Part shown: piece by piece, positions 1-11,860 of the stretch
Layout: every line of letters starts with the position of its first letter
How positions within the stretch are numbered: the first letter of the stretch is position 1
Origin: Moniliophthora roreri
Lineage: Eukaryota; Basidiomycota; Agaricomycetes; Agaricales; Marasmiaceae
Direction: 5' to 3'
NCBI GenBank assembly: GCA_001466705.2
Contig: LATX02000006.1
Span: 62,001-126,000, forward strand
DNA: 64,000 nucleotides
Notes under the pieces: generated by a model
What the model was told of the DNA's origin: nothing
What the model saw: the letters and a program-made list of their open reading frames with translations, nothing else
Databases searched by the model: none
Position numbers and translations under genes: made by a program

Positions 1-862
1 ATTTACAGCTGCTCAAGCAGACTTCGATGAAGAAGATTTTCCGTACTCGTCTAATTCAGTTGATCGAACCTTACAATCAACCAATGGAATCTTATCTATT
101 CCTTTTACTGGTATTAATCGACCACAATCTGATAATGATGATGACGATCATCCTGATTTCCCTCAACCTAATCATCCCAACGGAGGTAATGATCCTGTGG
201 ATCATCATCAGAACCAGAATGATGGTGAGGATCAATCACGACCTAAAAATACTGCACCGCCACAAAATAAAATAGATCCTGAAATAAATAATATAAACAG
301 GAGAATGCAACGAAGGGTACAGATGTTTGACCCAAGTCAACATCAACAAAGTCGTCCCAAAAGACAGACTCGTGTACCACAGCGGTATGGAGACGCAATG
401 GGTCGTATGCCTATCCGAGATAGATTATGTCTGTGTACATATAACAACTTACCTGATTCTAATGATCAAGATGATAGTCCTGATCAAGAATTCATACAAG
501 GTAGTAGTCGTGACCATGAGCAGGATATTCCACCTGCTGAACATCAAATACAACAGTCAAATGAGGATGAAATGGAACAAGATCATGATCAAATCGAGAT
601 TGATCGAACTCCACCTCAGACTGATGATGAAATGGTCAATTATGTACAAATTCTTTCTCAGGAAGGGGGAGTTCGTTACCTTGATTACATTATGGCATCA
701 GCATTGTCAATTGACAACATACATCAATGGCAATATAAAGACATTCTAACTCTGTCAAAAGATGAACAGAAGAAATGGATGGCTGCATGTCATGACGAAC
801 TCAAATCACTACAAGAACGTAATGTTTATAAACTTGTAGATTTACCTCAAGGTCGAAAAGCG
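1..862 (+). mobile_element. Ty1/Copia pol fragment 1 (post-integrase linker to start of RT), truncated by window edge and N
   Basis: This is a Copia-type polyprotein segment, open on the left at the window edge. It reads a long acidic, Asn/Asp/Gln-rich linker, then the stretch before reverse transcriptase with the typical MAACHDELKSL and VYKLVDLPQGRKA motifs that open the Copia RT domain. The same DNA recurs at about 1692-2490, where it continues into RT without a break. Here it stops at the N at 863 and resumes about 200 bp further on in the element, so the RT start is missing. The family is a replicative class I element; no gag or protease is visible. I infer a real element copy that was collapsed or mis-joined in assembly. 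Confidence 0.85.
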
Positions 863-863
863 N
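863..863. other. Single N marking an unsized gap inside the Copia element
   Basis: Left of the N the sequence matches 2490 of the third Copia fragment and right of it matches about 2692, so roughly 200 bp of RT coding sequence is skipped. The N is therefore a contig join and not one ambiguous base. Confidence 0.85.
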
Positions 864-1690
864 TCTCTATGGTGAACTTGACAAGGAGATTTATATGGAA
901 CAACCACAAGGATTCGTCAAAGGTTCAAATAAAGTTTGGTTATTACGCCGTGCATTATATGGTTTAAAACAAGCCTCTTTATCATGGTGGTACCAATGCA
1001 CTAAATCCATGGCTAAGCTAGGATTTAAGCGCTGTATATCAGACGCTGGTGTATATTACTTTATACGTGGAAATGATATAATCATTGCCATTGTATATGT
1101 AGATGATGTGATTTTCATGGGTTCAAATTCTAGCCTTCTTCACTCAAAGAAGAAAGAATTCATGAAAATATGGGAATGTAGAGATTTAGGCGAACCTAGA
1201 GAATTCCTACGAATGCGGACTACTCGAGACAGAAAGCGACGTACTCTATCACTTGATCAAAGTGACTATCTCAAAAAAATCATTAAACGCTTTGGTATGG
1301 AAAACACCAATCCTACTCGTACTCCATTACCTGCCGGTTACAAACCTACAACAAATAAAGGAGAAGCGAACTCTACAATTAGATCCCAATTCCAATCAGT
1401 GATCGGATCACTTCTATATCTATGCTTAGGTACCCGACCAGATATTACCTTTCCGGTCATCAAACTTTCGCAATATGGGACAAATACTACTCAGGAGCAT
1501 CTCAACAAAGCGAAATACATCATTCAATACCTAATTGGAACCCGCAAATATTCTCTTACTTACAAAGATAAGCAAAGAGAACAAGGTTTCATAGCATATG
1601 CTGATTCTGACTGGGCTACAGATGAAGACACTAGAGTCTCACAAACAGGTTATCTCATTAACTTCGCTTGTGCTCCAGTCTTCTGGGTTT
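864..1690 (+). mobile_element. Ty1/Copia pol fragment 2 (reverse transcriptase to RNase H)
   Basis: An open frame from about 895 encodes the Copia RT core: MEQPQGFV, ALYGLKQAS and the catalytic YVDD box at about 1096-1110. It is followed by the RT thumb/connection and the start of RNase H (ADSDWA, Asp of the active site). The frame is uninterrupted for about 265 codons, which suggests a relatively young copy. It ends at the N at 1691, just before the STEAEY block that carries the next RNase H acidic residue. The right side of the N jumps back to upstream linker sequence, so this fragment and the next belong to separate or rearranged copies. Confidence 0.88.
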
Positions 1691-1691
1691 N
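1691..1691. other. Single N marking a second Copia contig join
   Basis: Sequence before the N is mid RNase H; sequence after it equals the element's linker region seen at about 114 onward. The order runs backwards in the element, so the N hides a gap or a junction between tandem copies. Confidence 0.85.
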
Positions 1692-3848
1692 ATTAATCGA
1701 CCACGATCGGATAATGATGATAATGGTCATCAAAATCATGATCAAGGGGGAGGAAATGACAATGATGACGATTATCCTGATTTCCCTCAACCTAATTATC
1801 CCAATGGAGGTAATGATCCTGTGGATCATCATCATAACCAGAATGATGATGAGGATCAATCACGACCTAAAAATACTGCACCACTGCAAAACCCAGTAGA
1901 TCCTGAAATAAATAATATTAACAGGAGAATGCGATGAAGAGTACAGATGTTTGATCCAACTCAACATCAACAAAGTCGTCCTAAAAGACAGACTCGTGTA
2001 CCACAGCGGTATGGAGATGCAATGGGTCGTATGCCTATCCGAGATAGATTATGTCTATGTACATATAACAACTTACCTGGTTCTGATGATCAAGGTGAAA
2101 TTCCTGATCAAAAATTCATTCAAGGTAGTAGTCGTGACCATGAGCAGGAAATTCCACCTGCTGAACATCAAATTCAACAGTCAAATGAGGATGAAATGGA
2201 CCAAGATCATGATCAAATTGACATTGATCAAACTCCACCTCAAACTGATGATGAAATGGTCAATTATGTACAAATTCTTTCTCAGGAAGGGGGAGTTCAT
2301 TACCTTGATTACATTATGGCATCAGCATTGTCGATTGACAACATATGTCAATGGCAATACAAAGACATCCTTACTTTGTCTAAAGATGAACAAAAGAAAT
2401 GGATGGCTGCATGTCATGACAAACTCAAATTACTACAAGAACAAAATGTCTATAAACTTGTAGATTTACCTCAAGGTCGAAAAGTGATAAAATCCAGATG
2501 GGTTTTTGACATCAAAACAGATGGCCGTTATAAGGCATGACTTGTAGCAAAAGGTTTCTCACAAGTCGAAGGAATAGATTATGACGAACTGTTCTCTCCT
2601 GTAGTACACTTTGAAACCATTCACATACTACTTGCACTAGCCACTCTTGAGGATTGGGATATCCAAGCGCTAGATGTCAAAACAGCCTTTCTCTATGGTG
2701 AACTTGACAAGGAGATTTATATGGAACAACCACAAGGATTTGTCAAAGGTTCAAATAAAGTTTGGTTATTATGCCGTGCATTATATGGTTTAAAACAAGC
2801 CTCTTTATCATGGTGGTACCAATGCACTAAATCCATGGCCAAATTAGGATTTAAGCGCTGTATATCAGACGCTGGTGTATATTATTTTATACGAGGAGAT
2901 GATATAATCATTGCCATCGTATATGTAGATGATGCAATTTTCATAGGTTCAAATTCTAGCCTTCTTAATTCTAAGAAGAAAGAATTCATGAAAATATGGG
3001 AAATGTAGAGATTTAGGCAAACCTAGAGAATTCCTACAAATGTGAATTACTTGAGATCGAAAACAACACACTTTATCACTTGATCAGAGTGACTATCTCG
3101 AGAAAATAATTAAACGATTCGGAATGGAAAACGCCAATCCCACTCGTACTCCATTACCTGCCGGTTACAAACCCACAGCAAACAAAGGAGAAGCGAACTC
3201 TACAATTAGATCCCAATTCCAATCAGTGATCGGATCACTTCTATATTTATGCTTAGGTACCTGACCAGATATCACTTTTCCAGTCATCAAACTTTCGCAA
3301 TATGGGACAAATCCTACTCAGGAACATCTCAACAAAGCGAAATACATTATTTGATATCTAATTGGAACCCGCAAATATTCCCTCACTTATAAAGATAAGT
3401 CAGGAGAACAAGGTTTCATAGCATATGCCGATTCTGACTGGGCTACAGATGAAGACACTAGAGTCTCACAAACAGGTTATCTTATTAACTTTGCTTGTGC
3501 TCCAGTCTTCTGGGTTTCACAGAAACAGAAATCCATAGCATTATCCAGTACTGAAGCCGAGTACATGGCTTTATCTGACTGTGCTAGACAAATCAAATGG
3601 ATAATTAATCTATTCTCTGAAATTGAATATCCGATAGCAAAATTACCATTGCTTAGTGATAATCAAGGTGCTATCTTCATCAGTAAAAATCAAGTTACTG
3701 AAAAACCAAGAAAAAAGTAGAAGTATTCTTCATCCCCACAAATCAACAACCGGCGGATCTTATGACAAAGAATCTACCTTGGGATAAATTTCAACGCCAC
3801 AGAGAATTTCTCGGTCTTACATTTGTTAAAACCGATTCCTTCATATAG
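1692..3848 (+). pseudogene. Ty1/Copia pol fragment 3, longest copy, inactivated
   Basis: This copy runs from the linker through RT (YVDD at about 2923-2934) to the end of RNase H. It carries visible lesions. A TGA at 2538-2540 replaces the Arg of a KARLVAKG-type motif. A one-base insertion near 3000 shifts the frame to a TAG. Another TGA lies near 3262 in a TRPD-type motif. About 54 bp is deleted near 3704, removing the KHIDIKYHHIQE block that the copy at 4088 retains. The polypurine tract (AGTGAAGGGGAG) follows at 3879-3890, immediately before the LTR. It is therefore non-autonomous and most likely dead. Host-unrelated base composition is not obvious. Confidence 0.88.
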
Positions 3849-3890
3849 CTCAATTACTATAAAGTTTATCACAAACTTAGTGAAGGGGAG

Positions 3891-4086
3891 TGTTGAAGCA
3901 CCGTACCTGTACTATACTAAACTAGATACATTAGGAACACTAGTTATTGTATTACTTGCATCTGTGATCAACTACGGAACTTACTTCATATGTTCCTGAA
4001 CTTCTCCGGAGCTTGCTCTTTAGTCATAAGAGTGCTCTCTTGTCCAGTAGGAGTATTGTAGCCTCATGCACAATACAGTAGAACAC
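3891..4086 (+). repeat. Copia LTR, left part only, cut by N
   Basis: It begins TGTTGAAGCACC directly after the polypurine tract and is nearly identical to 4657-4852. It stops at the N at 4087, where the sequence jumps back into RNase H of another copy. About 320 bp of the LTR is missing. Confidence 0.85.
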
Positions 4087-4087
4087 N
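4087..4087. other. Single N marking a third Copia contig join
   Basis: LTR sequence on the left is followed by internal RNase H sequence on the right. This order is impossible in one intact element, so the N is an assembly join between repeat copies. Confidence 0.85.
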
Positions 4088-4614
4088 GCAAATATTCTCT
4101 TACTTACAAAGATAAGCAAGGAGAACAAGGTTTCATAGCATATGCCGATTCTGACTGGGCTACAGATGAAGACACTAGAGTCTCACAAACAGGTTATCTC
4201 ATTAACTTCGCTTGTGCTCCAGTCTTCTGGGTTTCACAAAAACAGAAATCTGTAGCATTATCCAGTACTGAAGCTGAATATATGGCTTTATCTGACTGTG
4301 CTAGACAGATCAAATGGATAATTAATCTATTCTCTGAAATTGAATATCCGATAGCAAAATTACCATTGCTTAGTGATAATCAAGGTGCTATCTTCATCAG
4401 TAAAAATCAAGTTACTGAAAAACGAACAAAGCACATTGATATTAAATATCACCATATTCAAGAATGTGTTGCCAAGAAAAAAGTAGAAGTATTCTTCATC
4501 CCCACAAATCAACAACCGGCGGATCTTATGACAAAGAATCTACCTTGGGATAAATTTCAACGCCACAGAGAATTTCTCGGTCTTACATTTGTTAAAACCG
4601 ATTCCTTCATATAG
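4088..4614 (+). mobile_element. Ty1/Copia RNase H fragment, intact 3' end
   Basis: This open frame covers the Copia RNase H and C-terminus: ADSDWATDED, ALSSTEAEYMAL, DNQGAIF, KHIDIKYHHI and ADLMTKNLP, which contain the acidic catalytic residues in order. It ends in a TAG at 4612-4614, 42 bp before the LTR. Unlike the copy at 1692-3848 it keeps the KHIDIKYHH block. It is flanked on the left by the N at 4087 and on the right by the polypurine tract at 4645-4656. Confidence 0.9.
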
Positions 4615-4656
4615 CTCAATTACTATAAAGTTTATCACAAACTTAGTGAAGGGGAG

Positions 4657-5172
4657 TGTTGAAGCACCGTACCTGTACTATACTAAACTAGATACATTAG
4701 GAACACTAGTTATTGTATTACTTGCATCTGTGATCAACTACGGAACTTACTTCATATGTTCCTGAACTTCTCCGGAGCTTGCTCTTTAGTCATAAGAGTG
4801 CTCTCTTGTCCAGTAGGAGTATTGTAGCCTCATGCACAATACAGTAGAACACATGTAGAATTCATGTATAGTTCCTTCTGCTGTCAGAGGATTGTATTGT
4901 GTCTTGGAAAGACACAATATTCTTGGATACTTCGTCTCACAAGTATTCAGTAGCTTACATCCATAGCTTACTAGGTTTCACTGTTTATCCACAGAACTTA
5001 TCCTTTAGAGTAGTATAAAAGCAAGCATGTATGTAGCTACATTCTTCAGTTCAATTTACATTGACTACTCTGCACATCACACCTCTACAACCCTCAAGGT
5101 TCTAGCAAGCTCTTGTTCAAATGTGAGTTAAGCACATTCCACTGTGCTTTACGTCTCTGTTCTGTCTCAACA
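4657..5172 (+). repeat. Complete Copia LTR (about 516 bp)
   Basis: It starts TGTTGA just after the polypurine tract. The most likely end is TCAACA at 5167-5172, which makes the short terminal inverted repeat TGTTGA/TCAACA; a second TCAACA ends at 5196. A TATA-like stretch (GTATAAAAGC, about 5014-5023) lies inside, as expected for the element promoter. A diverged relative occurs at 22497-22680. Confidence 0.8.
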
Positions 5173-5561
5173 CCACCTCAGTTCAAAAAGTCAACACAGG
5201 TGCATGACACTGGGCCGTCTCTATGGATCTGAAGCTAATATGGAGCGATTGGTTTGAGTTTCGACGAGGAGCATACAGCTCAAAAGCCGTCCATGGGAAC
5301 TGGGAGCCTTTCATAGCTTCCTAGTTGGTTACCAGACAGGATGTTCTTCGTGTGAAGTGTACAACTTTCATTAGGTGTCCACCAGCAAAGTCCACCAGTC
5401 AGAGAGGGCTGCTGGACCTCCCTAGCTTTCTTCCTCTCTTTCAGTAGGTCTTGGTGAACCTGAACTAGATCCTTTCCTCTGACGGATTTACAAAAACGAG
5501 AAGACAACCAATTGCAGTAGTCATTATGGATCCGATGCTGTTTGTAGATTGAAGGTAGAAC
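5173..5561. other. Intergenic, no feature recognised
   Basis: About 390 bp between the Copia LTR and the MULE relic. A short minus-strand open frame (5280-5507) has no recognisable motif. It could be the decayed 3' end of the MULE element, but no terminal inverted repeat was identified. Confidence 0.4.
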
Positions 5562-8358
5562 TCAGGTGATGAGAATAAAGATCAGAAAGTCAAAATGAAG
5601 ACGGTGCCCTAAATGAAGCCAACTGGCAAGGTGTTTCCATTTGAGGATGGCATTGAAAGACTCCAGATGGTTGGTTGTAGGAAGAATTGATTCAACAGGA
5701 ATGCCTATCTGAGCAGATGCTGCAATACGACTCCAATCTGACCACCTATGCCACATATTCTCTGACATCCAGTTCTTATTGAGGTATGCAACATGGGTGA
5801 GACCTCCTTGAGCAGCAGCTTTGGATGAAGCTTCGTTCAGCAATGTAGTGAGGTATGTGTGCTCTTGATACACAAGAATAGTCACGACACTGTGATTGGT
5901 GGTCGAGATGAGCCTAAGCAGTCAATACCTGGAGTTTACAAGTGAAAGTACCGGAACCTACTGGCATTCAAGTGAGTACAGCCGATCCCAGACATGACAC
6001 TTCCAGAAGTCCTGACATGAGCCCAAGTGTCTCTTCCGACTGTTTTTCCAGCACTGCTTCAGATGGAATAGGCAGAGAATAATCAAAGGCCAAACTTGTA
6101 ACAGAGCGCCTTGTTCTTTGTAGTCTGTATCAGTGATGACGGAATAAGGCTTGAATTTTTCGGCAGTAATAAAAAAGGTTTCTGCGAGATAGGGATGCAC
6201 TGTGATGATTGGGTGAGTGAGTTGAAGACGATACCATGTAAGATGGTCTTTCCAGCCTTGCAAGAGTTTCCAGAGGATCTCTATGTTGTAACCGGCATGA
6301 GTTGCTTGATTTCCAGTGGGGGCAGAGAACATAAAGAGCACAATGGGGAGGCCTTTCTTTGTCTGTGGATTTACAGTGAGAGCAATGAAGAGGAGGAGGT
6401 GTTCAGTGCAGACACCAAATGTCCCATCAAGTATGAGTTGAGCATGATGGCAATGTTTCCAAGCCATATTGTCCATGTCCAGGGTGTTGATGCAAACCTC
6501 AAACTGTTCACCAGCTTCAGTTCGTGCAGTGTAATGTGAAATGTTCTCTCGAATGAAGGGGTTGAAGTCTGGTGAGTCGGGATCCAACCAGTTGTCAATA
6601 TTGTACTTGGGAGGTATGGTGACATCAAGGCCCAGCATTCGACTGTACTTGCAGTAGAGAGTGGCATGGTCCGATGTGAGCATGTTGTACCGAACATTAG
6701 AATCAGGAGTAAGGTAGTACTTGTCCATGTCTCAATACTGACGAGCGTCGATCATTTCCTGGTTCTTGTGTTTAATTGTGGTAAGGCTAAAGACTAATTA
6801 GTGGTTAATAAACTGATTGGATGGAGGCTCACCTTGTGCCATTCACGAGTTGGTCAAGTGCAACCTCATAAACATGTTCATGAAGAGGAATAGCTGGTTT
6901 CCAAGCCATTTCAGCCTTGCAGCATGCTTCATTATGCTCTAGAATGCCTGAAATCCGAGTAATAAGAGTCCTTGATCCTTGACAGAACTCAACGACTTCC
7001 ACATGAGCAAGACAACCTGTAAAATCGTATGGGACACAACGCTGCCAAGTAGTTTCCCTTTTGAAATGGGCATCATATTCTTTGGCCTTCTGTTGCCACA
7101 CCTTCTGGTCGTAACCACAGTCACTGATTTTTGGAAGGTCAGTCGGCACAATATAGTCTACAAGAGTGAGCTCACTATTGGTAAATTGTCTGACGTTTCT
7201 TCCAGGTGTTGCCTTCGTAACCAACCTCAGTAGTTGCAGACCAGCAGTTTGTCCATTGTGATTCTAGATGCTTAGTTGCCAGATAGTCAAGCTCAAATTT
7301 CTCGAGCTGACGTTTAGCTTCATCTTGAGCAACTGTGTCGTTCTCTTCATATTCCAGCCATGTGTGCTTGCAGGACATGTATGTGTCAATGATAGAGCTC
7401 TGTTGCTGGCTGGTGAGATAAAGAGGTCGCAGTATGGTCTACAGCGACTCACCTTTAGTCAAAGCTTCAGAAATGCAGCTGCAATGGCTTTTACCTTAAG
7501 ACCAACTGGAAGGACCCCACCCTGAGGCAGAGTTGGGAGTGATGCAGCTGCAGAAGTATCGCAGCTCTGCACTGTCCCAAAAGCCGAAACTGATGTGCTG
7601 CTGACAGTCAACGAAGACTTGCCAAAGCCACACTAGAGCAAAGAACAACACATAAAAATTTTACTGGGCTGAGTGGTGGATACATACCTGTATTTTGCGA
7701 GGAGAGACCACGGGTGGTAGTGCCTTGCCAGCCTCAGCCCAAGTCTGGTAGTTCAGAGGCCTCAAAGTCTCTGAATCCATCTCAAATTGAGAATTAATAA
7801 TTTAATACCGTTATTACAGTAAATGGAGTGATGTTTACCGCTAATCCTTTCCGAGATTATGTCAAGGTGGTGTGCTATGTCGAGGAAGGGAGAAAAGACG
7901 CATCGGCATCATCCAGAGTTGTGCCACAGCTTCAGCACTCGATCCTCCAAGGCTTTGGACCACCTGGCTGCCTGATTCAGAAAAACCTGTACTGTTTTTG
8001 CAGAAACTTTCTCAGGAACCTGACCGCTGCTGCCTTTCAGAGTGATTAGACAGCAAACGCTCTTGCCTGACATTGATCTCAATCAAACGCAGGTCCTTAG
8101 TGCTTCTTCACAAGTCACATTGATAAGGTTCAAAATAAAAATAATAAGTTGTATATTGAGAAAATGATACCTGGAAGCTTGGTCAGTGAGTGGAAGGAAG
8201 AAATACAGTCTGTTCATGCACAATGTAGTAGTAGGTCCATATATTCTACGTCCCTTCAAAACACATTTCTCCCAAAGAACCATCTCGTCATTTTGAGGTC
8301 TGCTGCCAAGATTGACGTTCTTGAAGTTCGAAAGGCTGTCATTGCGGGGTGCTGACAA
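5562..8358 (-). pseudogene. Decayed MULE-type DNA transposase, multi-exon
   Basis: Minus-strand exons assemble into a Mutator-like transposase. Around 7780-7690 is an N-terminal exon starting MDSETLRPLNYQ. Then come QKVWQQKAKEYD (about 7120), a zinc-finger-like Cys/His-rich block (about 7020-6900), and the MULE core at 6730-5960 with LDGTFGVC and the second acidic site in ITDTDYKEQGAL. The C-terminal LPTTNHLESFNAIL motif lies at about 5690. GT-AG introns are plausible between them, e.g. at about 6830-6770. An in-frame TGA sits just before MDKYYLTPD (about 6729), so the gene is broken. A further exon-like frame starts at 8358 (MSAPRNDSL), and a second TGA occurs near 7905 in a likely coding stretch; it may be the true 5' end or a neighbour. 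The family moves class II elements by cut and paste. Confidence 0.72.
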
Positions 8359-8799
8359 TCACGAGAAGTTGGGGTGACTGGGGGTTTCATGTCCAATATA
8401 TGACCATTTTGAATGTTCCTCGAGTGAAGGAGGTCATTTCTACATTATATCGTTAGCAGAGACCCAAAATGACAGAGGAATAAGTCTACTACGCACCCGT
8501 ACCGGTATTTCTACTGAGGTTATCTATCTCTTTGCATTCAACACTCCATTTCAGACTTGATCATTACAAGGAAGACTTCTTGCATATGCTTCTCCCGTCT
8601 GTGCCTGAACCTGGCTGAGGAATCCGGGGGAATGCGAGATTTCTTGCAATTTTACATGGCTGACACTGTGAAGAAAATTTCCAGCTACCTGCCATTTTTG
8701 GTAAGGCACTTGTGTTGTCATGCAGTGGCTGCTGACAAAGAAGTGGCCACACTGACTACTTCCATATCGATTCCAGACTTTCAAATTTCAAAGGCCGTA

Positions 8800-10180
8800 G
8801 ACGACTATGGGTAAGTTCTTGCTTGCATTGATGTCTATTCTACTTATTGTTACTTACATCTTACTGTGGATTTGCAAGTCTTATTTCTGTAGTAGGTGTC
8901 GATCTTTATCTGCCAATATCAGAGAATCGTTCTGTTATTTCTCGGAACTTTTATTGCCATATAACACCCTCGCTCATATCCTCCTCTTCGCTCAATGTCA
9001 ATTTCTCTTAACATAGATGGATGCTCTCTCTGCTTGGACATACTGGAAGTCATTACCATAAGTTTTAAAGGCGAGCCAATCTCCGTCCTCTACATTCTGG
9101 AACCTTTGATGACAGATTATGACCAAGGGCAGTTAACCATCATATGGGTTCTTCATTCCCATGAGCAGTTTGGCTCCATACGATATTATAAAATGTGTGG
9201 GTACATCCTTCTCCTAGCTACTGGTGTTTTGTCTTTCTGAATCCATATTTTGAGTGCAAAAAGTCAACCTTCGGACAGTGCCTTGTCAGTGAGTATTCAC
9301 ATTCTTGTATATGGAATAGTTCTACCAGATTATTGACCCCTCTCCCCAAACGACAGATATGTCACAAGTTCTGTTCCCAATAGTGGCTCTCCTAGAATAG
9401 TAACTTGCAAAAAACAAAGGCGAGAGATCGATCACAGATTACATCGATCACCAAGTCAATAACGTCCATCTCGCAAATTACAGTATCTGTCCGTGTGATC
9501 GAAGGCCTTTTCAGCTCGAGTTCACATCTGACAATTGCTCTTCTCAATTTGGATTTTGCTATTATTTCTTTTTGTGTAGCAGATCTGCATTGGCTACTTC
9601 ATGTATCCGCACTGCCTCAATTCTTTTCAATTAGCTTATTCTAAGGCCGGTATGCTCACTGGTATCTTCACATTTTGCTGTAGGTTACTAAATGTCTCGT
9701 CACAGCCACATGTATATCCCTGAATGCGTGGATTTAGTTAAATGTATACTTGAGTTGCAACTCTCAAGAAGCAGTGCCGATATTGTGAGGTACAGACAGC
9801 TGTCTTCCTGCAAGAGGGCACAAAGTATTCAGGGTCTAGCTGCACTTGATAAATGGTATTCCCATGAGTATCAGTTCCTGTATGTTTCTCAGATTGACCT
9901 CGAGCGCTAGACTCTTCACACACCAAGCATAGCCTATTCACTCATTCCCATCACTAAACAGATATATCAAGCATAGTGAGTTCTTCCTGAATACATTTCA
10001 TCACCAGTGATGCACCTTCTATTGATATTTACACATTTTGGACACAGGTCCTATTGAGTGCTGTGATTGTGAGCAAGCTGTCAAATAAACTTGAGGCATG
10101 TCAACTTCATAATTACCTAGTATAGGCCATGTGCTCTGCATAAGGATGGATTCCCTGCATCGACTTGCTGCCCCAGGACA
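8800..10180 (+). pseudogene. Decayed second-type member of the membrane family, upstream of copy A
   Basis: No long frame is open, but the DNA aligns with 18700-20050 and 53580-55080 over most of its length. In the best-preserved versions the part around 9160-9210 corresponds to the exon that reads like FVPMSSFALHNSMKYVG at 53945-53995. That is a relative of the FVLMGGFALYDG motif of copies A-H, and it is followed by an intron in the same place. Further down (about 9410-9480) is a degenerate counterpart of the GYITITEDEIKD exon. I read this as a fossil of a divergent paralogue that travels with each A/B/H-type gene. Confidence 0.5.
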
Positions 10181-10182
10181 CC

Positions 10183-11860
10183 ATGATACTTCTCTATGCC
10201 CTCTCATGATCCTTGCCTCCCAATACAACTTGCCTCTTTGACCAACACTTTATCATTATTCAACCCAGTTACTGGTGAATGCATTGATATCAATGGGTGC
10301 TGAACGATGACAGGCATTCTATGGAGCTGCCTGTCTGTTATTCTGATTTGTACCTAGGTTGCTATTCATCTGAATATCCCAAAGGTTGGAACACACTCGG
10401 CAGTGGTGGTATACAAGAATATTGAACTCATGGTCATTGCAATTCTTGTGCCGGAGATTATCATCCTATGGGCAATGAGGCAGTGGTATTCTGCAAAGGA
10501 AATTGCCAAACAGTTCAAGAGCAGGTTTTAGTTTCAGTCACTTGTCTGAAAGTGTTAGATCATCTTTGTTACAGAGTATGGCTGGAGAATGTCTTATGTA
10601 TTCTTTGTCATCATGGGAGGCTTTGCCCTCTATGATGGAGACATATTTTGTGGGTATCTCTGGAACAATGAGGATGAGATTCACCTTGGAGGTATTGAGA
10701 AGTGGGAACATGAACATGAAGGAGGGGTCAAGGAATACATAGAACAGATCAGAACACACACCCAAAAGGTTCAAGGTCATTTCTCTCAGGAAAATGCTCC
10801 CCTGTCCAATGCAGCAGTGAGTCACCTTGATGTATTACCTTTCACTTCTCACCCAATTCTCATACAGGACACCAATCAGCCACAGGAAAGCATAGGTTTA
10901 CTAGTATACTCAGATTTTTGTCAGTATTGGAATACCATACTTAAGTCAACATCTTTATAGGAAAGGAGTGACCTGAAGCCAGCATACCTTCTGGAACATC
11001 TCATTAAAAATAGTTACATTACCATCACTGAAGATGAGATTAAGGACAGAAGTCATGCTGACTTTGTGGCAAAGTCTATTGCTCTCATTCAAACAACATG
11101 GTTCATCCTTCAAGTAGCTATCCGCACTGCAGAGGGTCTTGCTATTACTGAGCTTGAGATCATTACTGTAGGATTTGCACTTCTCAATTTCGGCACATAC
11201 TTCTTGTGGTGGAATAAACCACTTCATGTCTGATATCCTGTTTGGGTCACTTGGCAGCAGCAGAGATTGGATGCTTCTCAGTTAAAGGAACATAATGGAG
11301 GTTGTATGAAGGCAGTCCAAGAAGGTTTCACAAAAACCTTGGACTATATCTGTTTTTACTCTTTTGCTGATACAGGACCATTGGCTATTCAGCTTATTTT
11401 TCTTCCATTGTGGATGACATGGAACATTATTTGCCAGTGTCAGGGCCTATTTGATGATGATCTTGCCCCACAGGAGCTCTCTACAAGACTGAAGTTGGAT
11501 CCACTCCAACTTTACATTACTGTATATTCCATTGCAGCTGCATTTGGTGCCATCTACTGCATACCATGGACATTTCAGTTCCCAACACAGACTGAGCAGC
11601 TGCTTTGGCAGATATGTGCTGTTGCAGTTGCAGCTGCACCAGTTGCAATGGGTTGTGTGCATTGGTGGCAGAAGGAGTTGTGCCATTCCACTTCAACATG
11701 GCTGGTTTGGTTGATTGTCATCACTGCCACTCTCCTTGGCATATTCTACCTCTTCTCTCAAGTCACCCTCATTGTCCTTGCCCTAATGGCCTTGCAAGAC
11801 CTCTCACCAAGTGGATACCAAACTGTACAATGGACAACTTTTGTTCCTCATATTGGCTAA
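10183..11860 (+). pseudogene. Membrane family copy A, inactivated
   Basis: It is collinear with copy H (55091-56776) from ATG 10183 to the terminal VPHIG stop at 11858-11860. Exon 1 is destroyed: a TGA replaces Arg at codon 9 (10207-10209), there is a one-base insertion in the next 60 bp, another TGA lies at 10301-10303 and a TAG falls in the first membrane segment. The first intron donor has changed from GT to GC. Exons 2 and 4 remain largely open, with FVIMGGFALYDGD and YITITEDEIKDRS, but a TGA interrupts the conserved NKPLHV-YPV motif at about 11231. The remaining C-terminal frame 11267-11860 is uninterrupted. Decay is concentrated at the 5' end, which fits recent loss of function. Confidence 0.85.

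Noticed and set aside
197..967. 256-codon plus frame through the N at 863
   Set aside because: It reads linker, N, then out-of-frame RT sequence; the part after the N is not a real protein.
1668..1937. Frame spanning the N at 1691
   Set aside because: It is a fusion of RNase H sequence to upstream linker created by the contig join.
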